A stretch of DNA of 64,000 nt from Floccularia luteovirens. Lineage: Eukaryota > Basidiomycota > Agaricomycetes > Agaricales > Squamanitaceae. The stretch is from NCBI GenBank assembly GCA_009739215.1, contig VSJF01000008.1, forward strand, positions 806,001 through 870,000, written 5' to 3'. A program made the translations under genes and the position numbers. Of this stretch, positions 45,063 to 55,667 are shown in pieces (positions within the stretch are counted from its first letter, which is position 1; every line of letters begins with the position of its first letter). The notes under the pieces are model-generated. The model worked only from the letters and a program-made list of their open reading frames with translations. It ran no database searches and was not told the origin of the DNA.

Positions 45063-46624
45063 GTTTCAAACAGGCCTTCACCACAGAATTCTGCCCAAAA
45101 CATGAGACCACTACTACTCTCACTACCCTTGAATTAGTTCAATACTTCCAGGGAAAAAGGACTGTGGATGAATATGTGGATGAGTTCAAGGACTTGATTA
45201 AGGAAGCTCAATACACAAATGGTGTTGCAATTGTGATGAAGTTTCGCAGAGGCCTCAAATCTCAAATACAGAATAGGATTGCAGAGATGAGTGAAAGCTG
45301 CCCAGCAGATAATGATTCTGAAGGCTGGTATAGCATGGCTCACCTTCTAGACCAGAATCAAGCTGCTAATAATGCCTTTCATGCTATGACCCAACCTCTG
45401 TTCTCAGTCTCAATAAATCCACCTCGATTCACATTTACTTTTTGTACCAACAGTAATCCTCTGTTTCATCCTCAGTTCCCAGTCCCAGCTGCACCTGTGA
45501 CTGCCTCTAAACCTCTTATAGCAGTTTATTGCCTCATTCTCATGGATGTTGATGTCACGAAACACCACACCTTGGCCTTGATGACATGTCAACACTGTGG
45601 TGAACCAGGGCATTTTGTATGAGAGTGCCCAAGAGCTTTTGACATTTAATACATGTCAGAAGAGGAATGAGAGGAATGGATACAATATCTTTGTCAAGAA
45701 CTAACTTTGGGGTCAACTCCATGAACTCAAAGTTAACTCCCATTGGATGTTAGATGCAGCTTCAACAATGTCCATTGCACTCTGCCAACTTCCGATGTCT
45801 AATTTACAAACACCAAGGTAAATGTCCAAAGACTGGAGTTGTTGCAGGAAGAGGATGGAACTTAGAGAGGAACAAGATTATGAGTCTTAGTTGATATTCA
45901 AACTACAGAACTATATACATCTCTATAGTTTAAATACTAGTAATAACATGTGAATATCCCTGAGGATGGTAATGTAGGAAGGTACATTTAAAGGGGACAA
46001 AGAAATGATAGAAATAGGAAAAGTGTTTGTTACAAATGTTATGTAATATGGAGGACATATATCTAGAAAATGGAGAAAAGGTAAAGGATGATTAAAGAAA
46101 GTCTGAGGTGGATGGAAATATGTCTGAGGTAAGGTTTGGATGTCCAAGGTATCAGAGATATTTGGATCCTGACAATCTCCTTACTACAGCAGATATTGCA
46201 AATGCAAACTCAGAGATTGAAACAGCCCTTGAAACACAGAACATCATAGTAGGACTAGCAGAATAGGATTTTCTCTCAAGCAGTAGGTGAATAGTGTACC
46301 TCCACTGCTTGTAACAAATCATTTCAGTGTCCTTGTTGTAGAAGATAGTCATGAATGCATTTCTGATTATAATTCTTCTATGCTTGAGCTCGAAACAACT
46401 TATGTTGCACCAAATACCCCTGCCTCAATACCTCATCACAAATGTTGGGAGTGCCTGCTATCTGAATAGTATATCATTGCAACTACACCTAGCTCTAATT
46501 CATTACACCTAAAGATAGAGATTGAGACAACTGACAGACATGAACACAAGACAGTCCAGGCCCTACTTGATAGTGGAGCAACTGGCCTATTCATTGACTC
46601 TGAGTATATGAAATTGAACCAGAT
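45063..46624 (+). pseudogene. Gypsy-F gag and protease start
   Basis: Capsid text FTTEFCPKHE...YFQGKRTVDEYVDEF, homologous to 23336-23543, runs to a CCHC-like knuckle C-QH-C-GEPGH-FV.E-C at 45590-45630. It is split by LTR-E within WIQYL/LT and resumes at 46175. The protease motif LLDSGATGLFIDSEY is near 46565-46609. Stops in frame (TGA, TAA, TAG) fit C-to-T decay. Confidence 0.85.
45692..46174 (-). mobile_element. Solo LTR-E in gypsy-F gag
   Basis: Plus-strand ends TGTCAAGAACTAAC and GATCCTGACA, 483 bp. Flanks share ATCT plus one differing base (T left, C right). The gag reading frame joins cleanly when it is removed. Confidence 0.92.
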
Positions 46625-46631
46625 TACAACA

Positions 46632-48794
46632 TGCTTCATACTGCAAAGAACTCAGGTTTCAGGAGGATCAGGTTCAAATTGTCTCTATTGCCAGTACCAT
46701 AATCTGCTCTGTGAGACAATGCATCAGATTTACCCATGGTTTGACCTGGATGATGATGTATTGTAAAGTCAAATCAAGCCAGGTAGAGAGACCATTGAGC
46801 CTATCTGCAGTTTAGTTTCTTAGCTGATATGAAATACTCTAGGTTCTTATGATCTGTATAGATCTCGAACTTGTGTTTCAAACCTTTGAGAAAGTGTTGT
46901 CATTCTTTAAGTGCATGAATGATGGCAAGCATCTCCTTGTCATGAATCTCGTAGTTTCATTCAACAGGACTCAGGCTTTTAGAGAAGTAGGCAATGGGAT
47001 GTAGCTTGTCATCATGCTGCGAAACCTATGAGAGCACTACACTTGTTGCAAAATCTAAACTATCTGCTTCGATACAATAAGGAAGGGAGTTGTCAGGGAA
47101 TATCAAGATAGGTGTGGAAGTGATAGCCTTTTTGAGGGTCTTGAATGTACAGTTTTTATTATCTCCCCATTGCCATGGCATGTCCTTTTTGGTGAGGTTA
47201 AAGAGGAGTTGAGCAAGTATTGAGAAGTCCTATATGAACCTGTGATAAAAATTCATAAAACCAAGGAAGAACTGCATCTCTTTCTTGTGGTTTGATTTGG
47301 GCCATTGGGCAACTTCTGCTACTTTGACTGAATCTATCTCAATGTGGCCTTTAAAGATAATGAGACTGAGGTATTCGATTTGTGTTTGTTTGAAATCACA
47401 TTTCTCAGGTTTGAGGTATAGTTTGTGTTCATGCAATTTCTTGAGAATGGATCATAAAATGTTTTGATGCTCTTCCAGAGTTTTGGTGTAGATAAGAATG
47501 TCATTGAGATATACATATACTGAACCCTACATAATAAGATTATAAAATACTTCATTCATGAGTGTCTGAAAGGTTGAGAGGCTGTTTGTAAGGCCAAAGA
47601 ACATAACAAGGGGTTCAACAGACTGCAATTTGTGCAAAATATGGCCTTTCACTCATCTCCCTCTTTGATGTGAACATTATTGTATCTCCACTTTACATCT
47701 AATTTAGTGAAGTACTGTGCACCACAAAGTTGATTCATAAGGTCTGAAATGAGGGGAAGAGGGTATCAATTCTTGATTGTCATTACATTAAATACTCAAT
47801 AGTCTTGTACCAGTCATAGTGATCTATTCTTCTTTTTGATAAAGAAGACTGATGAAGCTATAGGTGACTTCAAAAGGTGAATGTGACCTGTTGAGAGGTT
47901 CTCCTATAAGAATTGGTCAAGCTCACTTTGTTCATTTAGGAACATAGGATAAACCTTGGTTGATACTGGTTTCGAACCTGGCTTGAGCTCAATCACATAG
48001 TCCCAAGTTTTTTATTCTGGAAGAGCATTGAAGAAGGTCTTGGAGAAAATGTCTTTGAAACCTTGGAGATACTCTGGAATGCTGTTGGGAATAGTCCCAA
48101 GGGCCTTTTGTAAAGCTTCAGCCAAGTATTGTGAGGTAGTTGCACTTGCATGAATATACTACTCATTTGTATTCATACAGATGGCAAAAAGGCAGTCTCC
48201 CTCCTCTAGTAATGGAGTTTTGTCCTGTGTTTTGAGGGTTGTTTTGATATCATTGAACACTGGATCAGGGCCAGACTGACAGGTTCAAATGCATCAAGCA
48301 TTGGCCTATTGAATCACGTGATCCTGTTTCATTTCAGCATGGCAGGTACTGTATTATGCTGGGCAGCAACTCATCTTGACCTCTTGAGTAGACCAATCAA
48401 CCTCTAGGTTGTGTTCTCAAAGCCAGATATATCCCAGAATAAGGTGTTGTTGTCCTAGATATCATTGAACACTGGATCAGGGCCAGACTGACAGGTTCAA
48501 ATGCATCAAGCATTGGCCTATTGAATCACGTGATCCTGTTTCATTTCAGCATGGCAGGTACTGTATTATGCTGGGCAGCAACTCATCTTGACCTCTTGAG
48601 TAGACCAATCAACCTCTAGGTTGTGTTCTCAAAGCCAGATATATCCCAGAATAAGGTGTTGTTGTCCTAGTTTTATGACTGCAAGTTGAGCATATTCAGT
48701 ATGATCCTTAAAATGAAATATGGCATCTACAACCTCTGAGATAGTGCCAGCATTATTAAGAGAGCCATCAACATTGTAGACAGGGATTGAATCT
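46632..48794 (-). pseudogene. Gypsy-F protease end, RT and RNase H, inverted block
   Basis: Reads on the minus strand inside a plus-strand element. From 48793 downward: protease end (SIPVYNVDGSLNNAG), RT start (ELKPGSKPVSTKVYP region near 48000), RT body with many stops, thumb (47436-47230, CDFKQTQIEYLSLII), RNase H tether (YYEIHDKEMLAIIHALK near 46960), and post-RNase H text (HHHPGQTMGKSDALSHRAD near 46700) to about 46635. Flipping the block restores the order protease-RT-RNase H-integrase. Confidence 0.85.
48246..48669. repeat. Perfect 212-bp tandem duplication
   Basis: 48246-48457 and 48458-48669 are identical in every base compared. They lie in the decayed spacer between protease and RT of the inverted gypsy-F block. 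Confidence 0.95.
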
Positions 48795-49025
48795 TGAACT
48801 CACTAGAGCTAAGCATGATACACTGCAAGACATTCGAAATGCCTTTTGCAATGGCAATCAAGAGAATTTGATGGCCCAGGCTGCTCAAGCACTTGAAAAG
48901 TTGGGAGGGTTATCTGTGCATTCTGCAGAATAGTCTAAGTCTGATAGCCTGCTCCACTTTCAAGACAAGATCTATGTGCCTCAAGACCCTGAACTTTGAT
49001 GCTACATTGTCAAACAACATCACGA

Positions 49026-49408
49026 TGTTGAGCAGCACCCTGTTTACACAGTAGAGGGGACTGATCTTACCTTAGAGCTTACTTAGGACTTAGGGCTTAC
49101 AACTAGTACTGACTACTACAAATGTAATTTGACAAAGGACATAAGGTTCAGTAGCTCTACTTATATATATAATTGGTGTTTGTACACCTTTGTGTAATGG
49201 TCCATGCGCATATACACTAACATATTATGTGATTACATATTATGTGATTACATATTATGTGATTATATATGGAACCTTGTAGAAGATTGTGAAATGTTCA
49301 TGAGAGTCATATGCTATAGAGCATATGAGTGTGAGACATGTCATCAGTCATGTGCTCCATCACATGATCAATTATGTAATCAGTCATGTGATTGTTGCTG
49401 TCACAACA
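49026..49408 (-). mobile_element. Solo LTR-D (variant) in gypsy-F integrase
   Basis: Plus-strand ends TGTTGAGCAGCACC and GTCACAACA. TSD CACGA (49021-49025) and CATGA (49409-49413), differing by one C-to-T at a CpG. Contains a triple 'attatgtgattacat' repeat near 49224-49264. Confidence 0.92.
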
Positions 49409-50373
49409 CATGATACATGTATTGTAGGCCATTCTAGGTGCTAGAAAACTCTCGAACTAGTGTCTCACAATTATTGGTGGCCATAAATGTCTAGGTATAT
49501 TGGGGAATATGTAAAGACTTGTGATCTCTGTCTGTAAACCAAATTGCAGTATCAAAAACCAATTGGGGAGCTTTATCCACTCCCCATACCAAAAGCTTGA
49601 TGGGATACAGTTAGTATTGACTTTATTGTTGAGCTCCCAGATTCTCATGGCTACAATGCAATCATGAATATCATCAACACAGTTTCGAAATGTGCTCACT
49701 TCATTCCCATAACCACTATAATCACAGCTCTTGGTGCAGCTTGCCTATACCTACATAATGTCTGGAAATTGCATGGTCTCCCAAAATATGTGGTCTTGGA
49801 TTGAGGACTGCAGTTTATCACACAGTTCACTTGAGAACTTTATTCAACTCTTAGGAATCAAACTTGCAGCCACCACTGCTTATCACTCTCAAGGGAATGG
49901 CCAGACAGAATGAGTCAATCAGGAACTTGAACAGTACCTGAGGCTCTTTGTGAGTAAAAGATAGGACAACTGGGATGACCTACTGCCTCTGAGCTGAATT
50001 CCAGTACAATAACCATATCAATTCTGCAACTCAAGAAACTCTCTTTATGCTCAATACAGGTCGAAACCCTTGCATGGGTTTCAAACCACATCAAACTGCT
50101 TCAAACATGGAGACAGTTAATGAATTCAAGCAATGAATGAGTGAGTCATTGGAAGAAGCAAAGGCAGCACTCTCCAAGTCAAAGAAAGAGATGGCATAAT
50201 ACTATGACTGCAGATGTGAACCAGCTCCAGTCTTCACACTAGGATGACAAGGTATATCTAGACTCAGGTGATATTCGAATCACTTGAACCTTCACAAAAA
50301 CTCACACATCGATACCTTGGTCCATTTATAGTGTTGCAAAGGGTCAGTTCATCAGCAAACTCTGTTTTGGTCC

Positions 50374-52097
50374 TGACGAAATCCATAGCAAGCCATAGCA
50401 CCATAGCAACATGTAGTAGTCTATAGTAACCTATAGTAATCCATAGATATCAGCCATTTTTCATAGTGAGCCCATAGTGACCCATAGTGATCTGTAGTAA
50501 CCTATAGCATTTTGCCTCTTTTTTATAGTTGGCCATAGTAGTCTGTAGTAACCCATAGATGTCAGGCTAATTTCCATAGCAGCTCATAGTGATCTGTAGT
50601 AACCCATAGATTTTTGGATTTTCTGTAGTGGCCATAGCAGTTTGTAGTATTCCATAGATATTAGGCTAATTTGCATAGTAGTCTATAGTAGCTTGTAGTA
50701 ATCCATAGATTTTGACATTTTCTATAGTTGGCTATAGCAGCTGTAGTATTCCATAGATGTTAGGCCTAATTTCCATAGTAGTCTGTAGTGGCCTATAGTG
50801 CCTCATAGATTGTTGGATTTTCTATAGTTCACTGTAGTATGTCATAGATATTAGGCTAATTTTCATAGCAGCCTATAGCATGTAGTATGACAAGTTTTTG
50901 ATTAACTTGTAAACTTTGTGGAATAGCACGAGATTTTGCAAAATAAAGACATAGAAAAATTATAGACATAGAAAGGTGTGCTTATTCACTTTCAAACGCG
51001 TTAAAGAACAGCCAAAACAGTCCTAGATTTGAGTGAGATATCATGAAAACATCATAAGAAAACATACTCATAATGTTTTCATTATATCTCACTGAATTCT
51101 GGACTATTCTGGCTACTCTTTGACGCGTATGAAAGCGAATAAGCACACCTTTTTATGTCCATAATTTTATATGTTTTTATTCTGCAAAATCTTGTGCTAT
51201 TCTACAAAGTTTATAGTGATCAATCACTAATTCTACATTATTCCGCTTTCTGGATTACATAAGCAAAATGTCGGACTTGCATTGGACTTGGAAAAAAAGT
51301 ATGAGTCCAATCTTTGTCAACAGCAGAGTCATATGACTGTGGGAAAATTATCCTGAATACTTTGAACTTAAATTTTCTTTTTGCTTCTTTTCCATTTTTT
51401 TCTTCAATCACCTATCTTCTCTCATTTTCATAGTTGTCAGAGTCTAGTAGTGATAGAAGGGGTTGCACAGATACTAGTATGTTCTTTCTTTTCTTTTCTG
51501 TTATGTGTCCGAGTTTTTCTCTTTCCTATGTTTTTCTTATGTTTTTCTTATATTTTCCTATGTTTTTTTTTCGATGTTTTCCAATTTTTTTTTAATGTTT
51601 TTTCTATGTTTTTATATGTTTTTTGTCATGTTTTTTTTATGTTTTTATATATGTTTTTATTATGTTTTTATATATTTTTTATATGTTTATTTAATCTTTG
51701 TATAGTGATATATAGTGTTATATTATGTAATTAATATAATTATAAATATATATAAATATGAAACAAAATAAATAAATACAAATACAAATACAAATACAAA
51801 TATTATCTATGGCTTGCTATAGCTTGCTATAGAGCACTCCATAGTGCATTATAGTGCTTTGTAGCAGCTTCATAGTATTACATAGCATATATCAATTATA
51901 GATTACTTACATAATTCATCTATGGAGTGCTACAATACTGCTATAGCATACTACAGTCTATCTATGAAGTGCTACAGTCTATCTATAGAGTGCTGTGGAG
52001 TGCTCTGCAGCTTATAACCCCATGCTATAGCTGCTACAGCTGCTATGGCATTATGGAGCACTCCATAGCAAGCCATAGCAGACCCAGGGATTTGCTG
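50374..52097 (+). repeat. CATAG foldback repeat, copy 3
   Basis: Inserted in the gypsy-F integrase tail. Left end (a)CGAAATCCATAG is decayed; right end CAGGGATTTGCTG is typical. Left arm of CCATAGTAAC-like units (50385-50880), an internal near-palindrome unique to this copy (50900-51220), core 'ggattacataagcaaaatg', a shorter T-rich tract (51480-51700), right arm of CTATGGAGTGC units (51810-52080). No clear TSD. Confidence 0.8.
50900..51220. repeat. ~320-bp near-palindrome inside CATAG copy 3
   Basis: The arm from about 50905 (aaactttgtggaatagcac) to 51060 pairs with the arm 51070-51216 (gtgctattctacaaagttt). Both contain 'aggtgtgcttattc' or its inverse and an ACGCG core. The arms differ at scattered bases, mainly transitions. 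No coding capacity. Looks like a MITE or foldback insertion. Confidence 0.8.
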
Positions 52098-52523
52098 ATG
52101 TTCAAACACATATCAACTTCAATTACCTACCTATCTCTGAAATGACTCTATTCTGTCTTTAATGTGGTGAAACTACTGTATGTGATACTAGATCCCATAC
52201 CAGGTCATCACACCCCTTAACCCCCTGCACTAGTCCTCATCAATAATGAAGAGGAGTACATTGTGGATTGCATCCTCAATAGTCATATGTGAAACAATCC
52301 ATCTACAATTCCTGGTACAATGGAAGGGCTATGGGTATGAAGAAAACCAATGGGTTTGTGCTGATGATGTTCATGCTCCAGACCTCATTACAGAATTTTA
52401 CCACTCGAACCCTGGTGCATCTTGACACATTCGAGCTACCTTCACCACTATGGACTCTATCAATTCAGTAGCTTCATGGCATTCAGGACATGTTGGGACA
52501 CCACTCCTTAGAAGGGGGAGTGA

Positions 52524-52922
52524 TGTAAGGGAGAACCCCAAGTTCAATTCCTTTGAAACCCTTTGAAACCACTCAGCAATACCTCGACACCACTTTTCAC
52601 TACTCTCAATACAACTTTGATATGCTTACTATCAGGGAGTTATATATTTAGATACAGTTACTAAGGTTGCCATCTATCTAAGATAGGTAACCCTCCTTTG
52701 ATACCTCTTCTATTTTTATCCACATATATAGCAACACCTCTGGATAGAGATCCTTAGACTTTTCTCTTCAGATTTCCTGTCCAGGTGAGTAGATAGAATA
52801 TGTATACTTTACAATATAATAACTTTAGATTTTCCTATCCAGTTTGACTATGCTTCCAGTTTTGCAGCCTGCTTGTGATACTTCGAAACACACATTGCGC
52901 AAACTGCCCAGTTGCCCTTACA
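52524..52922 (+). mobile_element. LTR-I, 3' LTR of gypsy-F
   Basis: TGTAAGGGAGAACCCC to TTGCCCTTACA, directly after the purine tract at 52510-52523. This ties the solo LTR-I copies (10363, 13137) to a chromodomain gypsy element. Confidence 0.93.
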
Positions 52923-53846
52923 GTTAGGTCATGAGATTAAGAAACTCTGCTCACTATATTAGCAGTACTCACCCATTTCTAATACTCTTCTGGCAACAAT
53001 CACCTGCAAAGGGAATGTAAGTATATGAGATGTAAATTATATATGTAAATACCCATATATATGCATAAAGTTCCAGAGAAAAGAGATAAAAGAACATAAA
53101 TAAATCCAATATGAATAATTGTTCTTGAAGATATGTCAATGGACATACTTTTATGATGACTATATGTCTTGCATTTTGCACTAGTAAGATATTCTGTGAT
53201 TCTTTTAACTTATAATTAATCTCTTGTCATTACTCCAATAGGCTTGTTATTATAGATTCTACTATGCATACAATGCTGTAATATTAACACAATTAGTTAC
53301 TAAGGCTTTTTGGAATATCAAGTCTCTATGTATGTGGAAGGGTGACTTTTGTCAGATTTGTAAGACAAATCTAGAATAATGGCTTATAGTTATGGTCATT
53401 AGAAAGCCCAAGGGTATGTTGTACTAACCTCTTGACTACAAAATCTGCTAATGACATATTCCCTAGGGCAAAGATTCACCTAGCTCATAGGACTAACCCC
53501 TTTCTCATCACTAAGATATCTCCTTTCCATCCCTCCTGGACATATATTCCAATGATTGATTATCTTGTTTTGTCCTCAAGTAGATGTGGTTTTTTACTAA
53601 ATACATAGAAAGACACTGTCTAGTTCCAATAGATGACCTTGACAATTATGTCATGCACATGAGGTTGGGTTTTTTATCCATCAAATAGTAGATCAAGGCA
53701 AGAAGAACAGCACTTGCCATTAGTCTGGACGTAAATAGCTTTGCAGGCTAGCTAATGAGAAGAGGTCTTATAAAACCAACCAAATATTCTTATTATAGTA
53801 TCCTATTATAATTATTAGCACAATCTTGTCTTCTGCTATCATACAT
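52923..53846. other. Unassigned AT-rich region
   Basis: About 920 bases between the gypsy-F 3' LTR and CATAG copy 4. No convincing gene or repeat copy. Short frames only. Confidence 0.4.
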
Positions 53847-54468
53847 CAGCAAACTGTCAAGATCTGACTTCTATATAATCTCTGTGAATGCAGAGATACT
53901 TGTAGGGTAGAGCTAAGACATGGCTTCAATGATGTCCATTGCACTTTGCTGACTTCTGTGTCTTATTTGTAGAGAAGTGGGAAAAGAGAGATGGACAAGA
54001 ACAGACAGAGAATGGAATAATTATGAGTCTTATTCAATATTCAAGCTACAGAATAATTACAATATGTGTAGCTTAAATACAATGATATTTGTTATCTCCA
54101 CATAGAGGATAGAACATAAGGGAGATAACAATAATAGGACAAAGAGAATTTAAAGGGGGAATTAACATGAGTTAAACATGACTTAAAGGTTAAAATAGAA
54201 TGAAGTCTGTTGACATCCATTTATATCCATGATTAGAGTCCATGATAACATGTCCGTGTGCTCTGTGATGTGCAGAGATGTCAGGTTCCTGACAGTATCC
54301 CTCTGTTAGGATCAAGCCCTCAAGATCCATTATTGTTTGTTGTATGTTGTCACATGAGAATCACATGACCATGTTGATGATTGTCACATTACATTTTAGA
54401 CTTTGAGATTTTTTCTTCAATTTCACCAGCAGTGACTCTCCTCATCTATCCTCAATTCTCAATTAATA

Positions 54469-55470
54469 ATGCCTACTCAATCTTTTGACAACATCAACAC
54501 TGCTAAACTCACTCTTGAGGAGCAACGATGCCAGCTAGAACAACAAATGGTGGAGATCAAGGAGAGGTGGTGGCTGGCTGCAGAGCAAAAGGCAGCAGAG
54601 AAGAGAAGACTATGGGAGGAGGCCAAGAAGGCCATGGAGGAGGCCCAATTGGCTGAAGAAGCCAGGAAAGCAGAAGAAGCAAGAGCTGTGGGGACAGCAA
54701 AAAGGATGGCTAAAGAGAAGGCTGCCAAAGAGGAGTACATGGCTAAGCAAGCCAATAGGTGAGTAGCCACTAAAAAATGCAAAACAACGGAGATGCCAGA
54801 GACAGTGGAGATAGGCCCTTCAAAGAGGCCCAAGCACATAGACTGGCAGATGATAGAGGCAGAGTGTGCTGCTTGTGTCAAGCATGGCATGCTATGTGAA
54901 TAGGCCCTATTCCACAGGAAGGAGTGTGGAGCAAAAGTACTTTCTGTCAATTTTGCCAGCAGTGCAAGATCATGTGCATGCTGGTGACAGATAAGGAAAT
55001 AGCAGAGCAGCAGCAAGCAGAGGAACACAATTGGAGAAGGGTCAGGCATGCCCAAGCAGTGTGGGGAACGATGATCTCCACTAGTAATGGCAAATTTGTT
55101 ACCAGCTACCTGGAAGTATGGATGAAGATATAACAAGACCTTGCACAAGAGGTTCTCTCCATGGCTGAGAGCCTGAAAGAGATGAAGGAAGCTGATGAAG
55201 ACTTTGGTGGCATTGGTGGTAGCAGAATGGAAGACAGAAATGGAGGTCGTGGAGATAGAAGAAGAATCAGAACTAGGAGAGGAAACAGAGAATGAGTTGG
55301 AAATGGAGAAGGAGAAAGAAAGAAGAAGGAAAGGCCAAGGAGACTGATGAAGAATTTATTGATGATGAAGTAGAGGAGGGAAGTGATGAGGAGTTGGAGA
55401 AGGAAGCGGAAGGGGATGATGAATATGGGGGGTTGATACAGATGGAAAGGGATGATAGGAGATGAGATAG
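54469..55470 (+). pseudogene. Cys-rich coiled-coil ORF, antisense within gypsy-K
   Basis: ATG at 54469 (MPTQSFDNINTAKL). The first 97 codons are a charged, Ala/Glu/Lys-rich coiled coil (EEAKKAMEEAQLAEEARKAEE). A TGA at 54760 and a TAG near 54902 interrupt it. The reading continues with C-AA-C-VKHGML-C (54870-54900) and, after a frame change near 54925, C-QF-C-QQCKIM-C (54950-54985). Both halves are CX2CX6C, as in fungal Zn(II)2Cys6-type domains, though the gap between halves is long. An acidic tail (55190-55460) follows. It may be a captured host gene or an accessory gene of the element; DNA binding is only inferred. Confidence 0.65.
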
Positions 55471-55667
55471 AGTAGAGTCATTTTTGTTTCTTTTCTTTTT
55501 CTTGTGTTGTACATATCATAATATACCATATTTGTCTTTTCTTTTCTTTTATTTTATTTTTATTATCTATATAATAATAAAAGGTGTTGTTTATAATTAG
55601 CACAGTTTCAACTTCTAAGAATATATGAAGAGAAATGAGTTTCAAGTAAACAGATCAGATAGAGTTG

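Larger units (their letters stand above)
48795..52523 (+). pseudogene. Gypsy-F integrase and chromodomain
   Basis: From 48795: linker LTRAKHDTLQDIRNAF, integrase zinc region split by LTR-D (text ...VKQHHD / TYIVGH), NYWWP near 49466, CDLC near 49527, core FIVELPDSHGYNAI (49620-49661), VWKLHGLPKYVVLD (49753-49794), SQGNGQTE (49890-49913). The C-terminal part is cut by CATAG copy 3 and resumes with VVKLLYVIPDPIPG near 52170. A chromodomain-like EEEYIVDCILNSH...Q/WKGYGYEENQWV follows (52250-52360), then the typical element end before the purine tract. Many TGA/TAG stops. Confidence 0.85.
45063..52922 (+). mobile_element. Gypsy-F: LTR-I family gypsy, 5'-truncated, rearranged
   Basis: Order along the plus strand: gag from 45063, solo LTR-E (45692-46174), gag end and protease start (to ~46631), RT/RNase H block in inverse orientation (~46632-48794), integrase (48795 onward) with solo LTR-D (49026-49408), CATAG copy 3 (50374-52097), chromodomain region, purine tract GAAGGGGGAGTGA and 3' LTR (52524-52922). 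The 5' LTR and gag start are lost at the junction with CATAG copy 2. Confidence 0.9.

Noticed and set aside
54477..55148. 223-codon minus-strand frame opposite the Cys-rich ORF
   Set aside because: It is the shadow of the coiled-coil ORF; the plus-strand frame has an ATG, heptads and Cys pairs.
53855..55470. Cys-rich ORF as sense gag with the left LTR as 5' LTR
   Set aside because: The sequence inside the left LTR fits a polypurine tract on the minus strand, pol is minus, and no primer site follows the LTR; kept only as an alternative.
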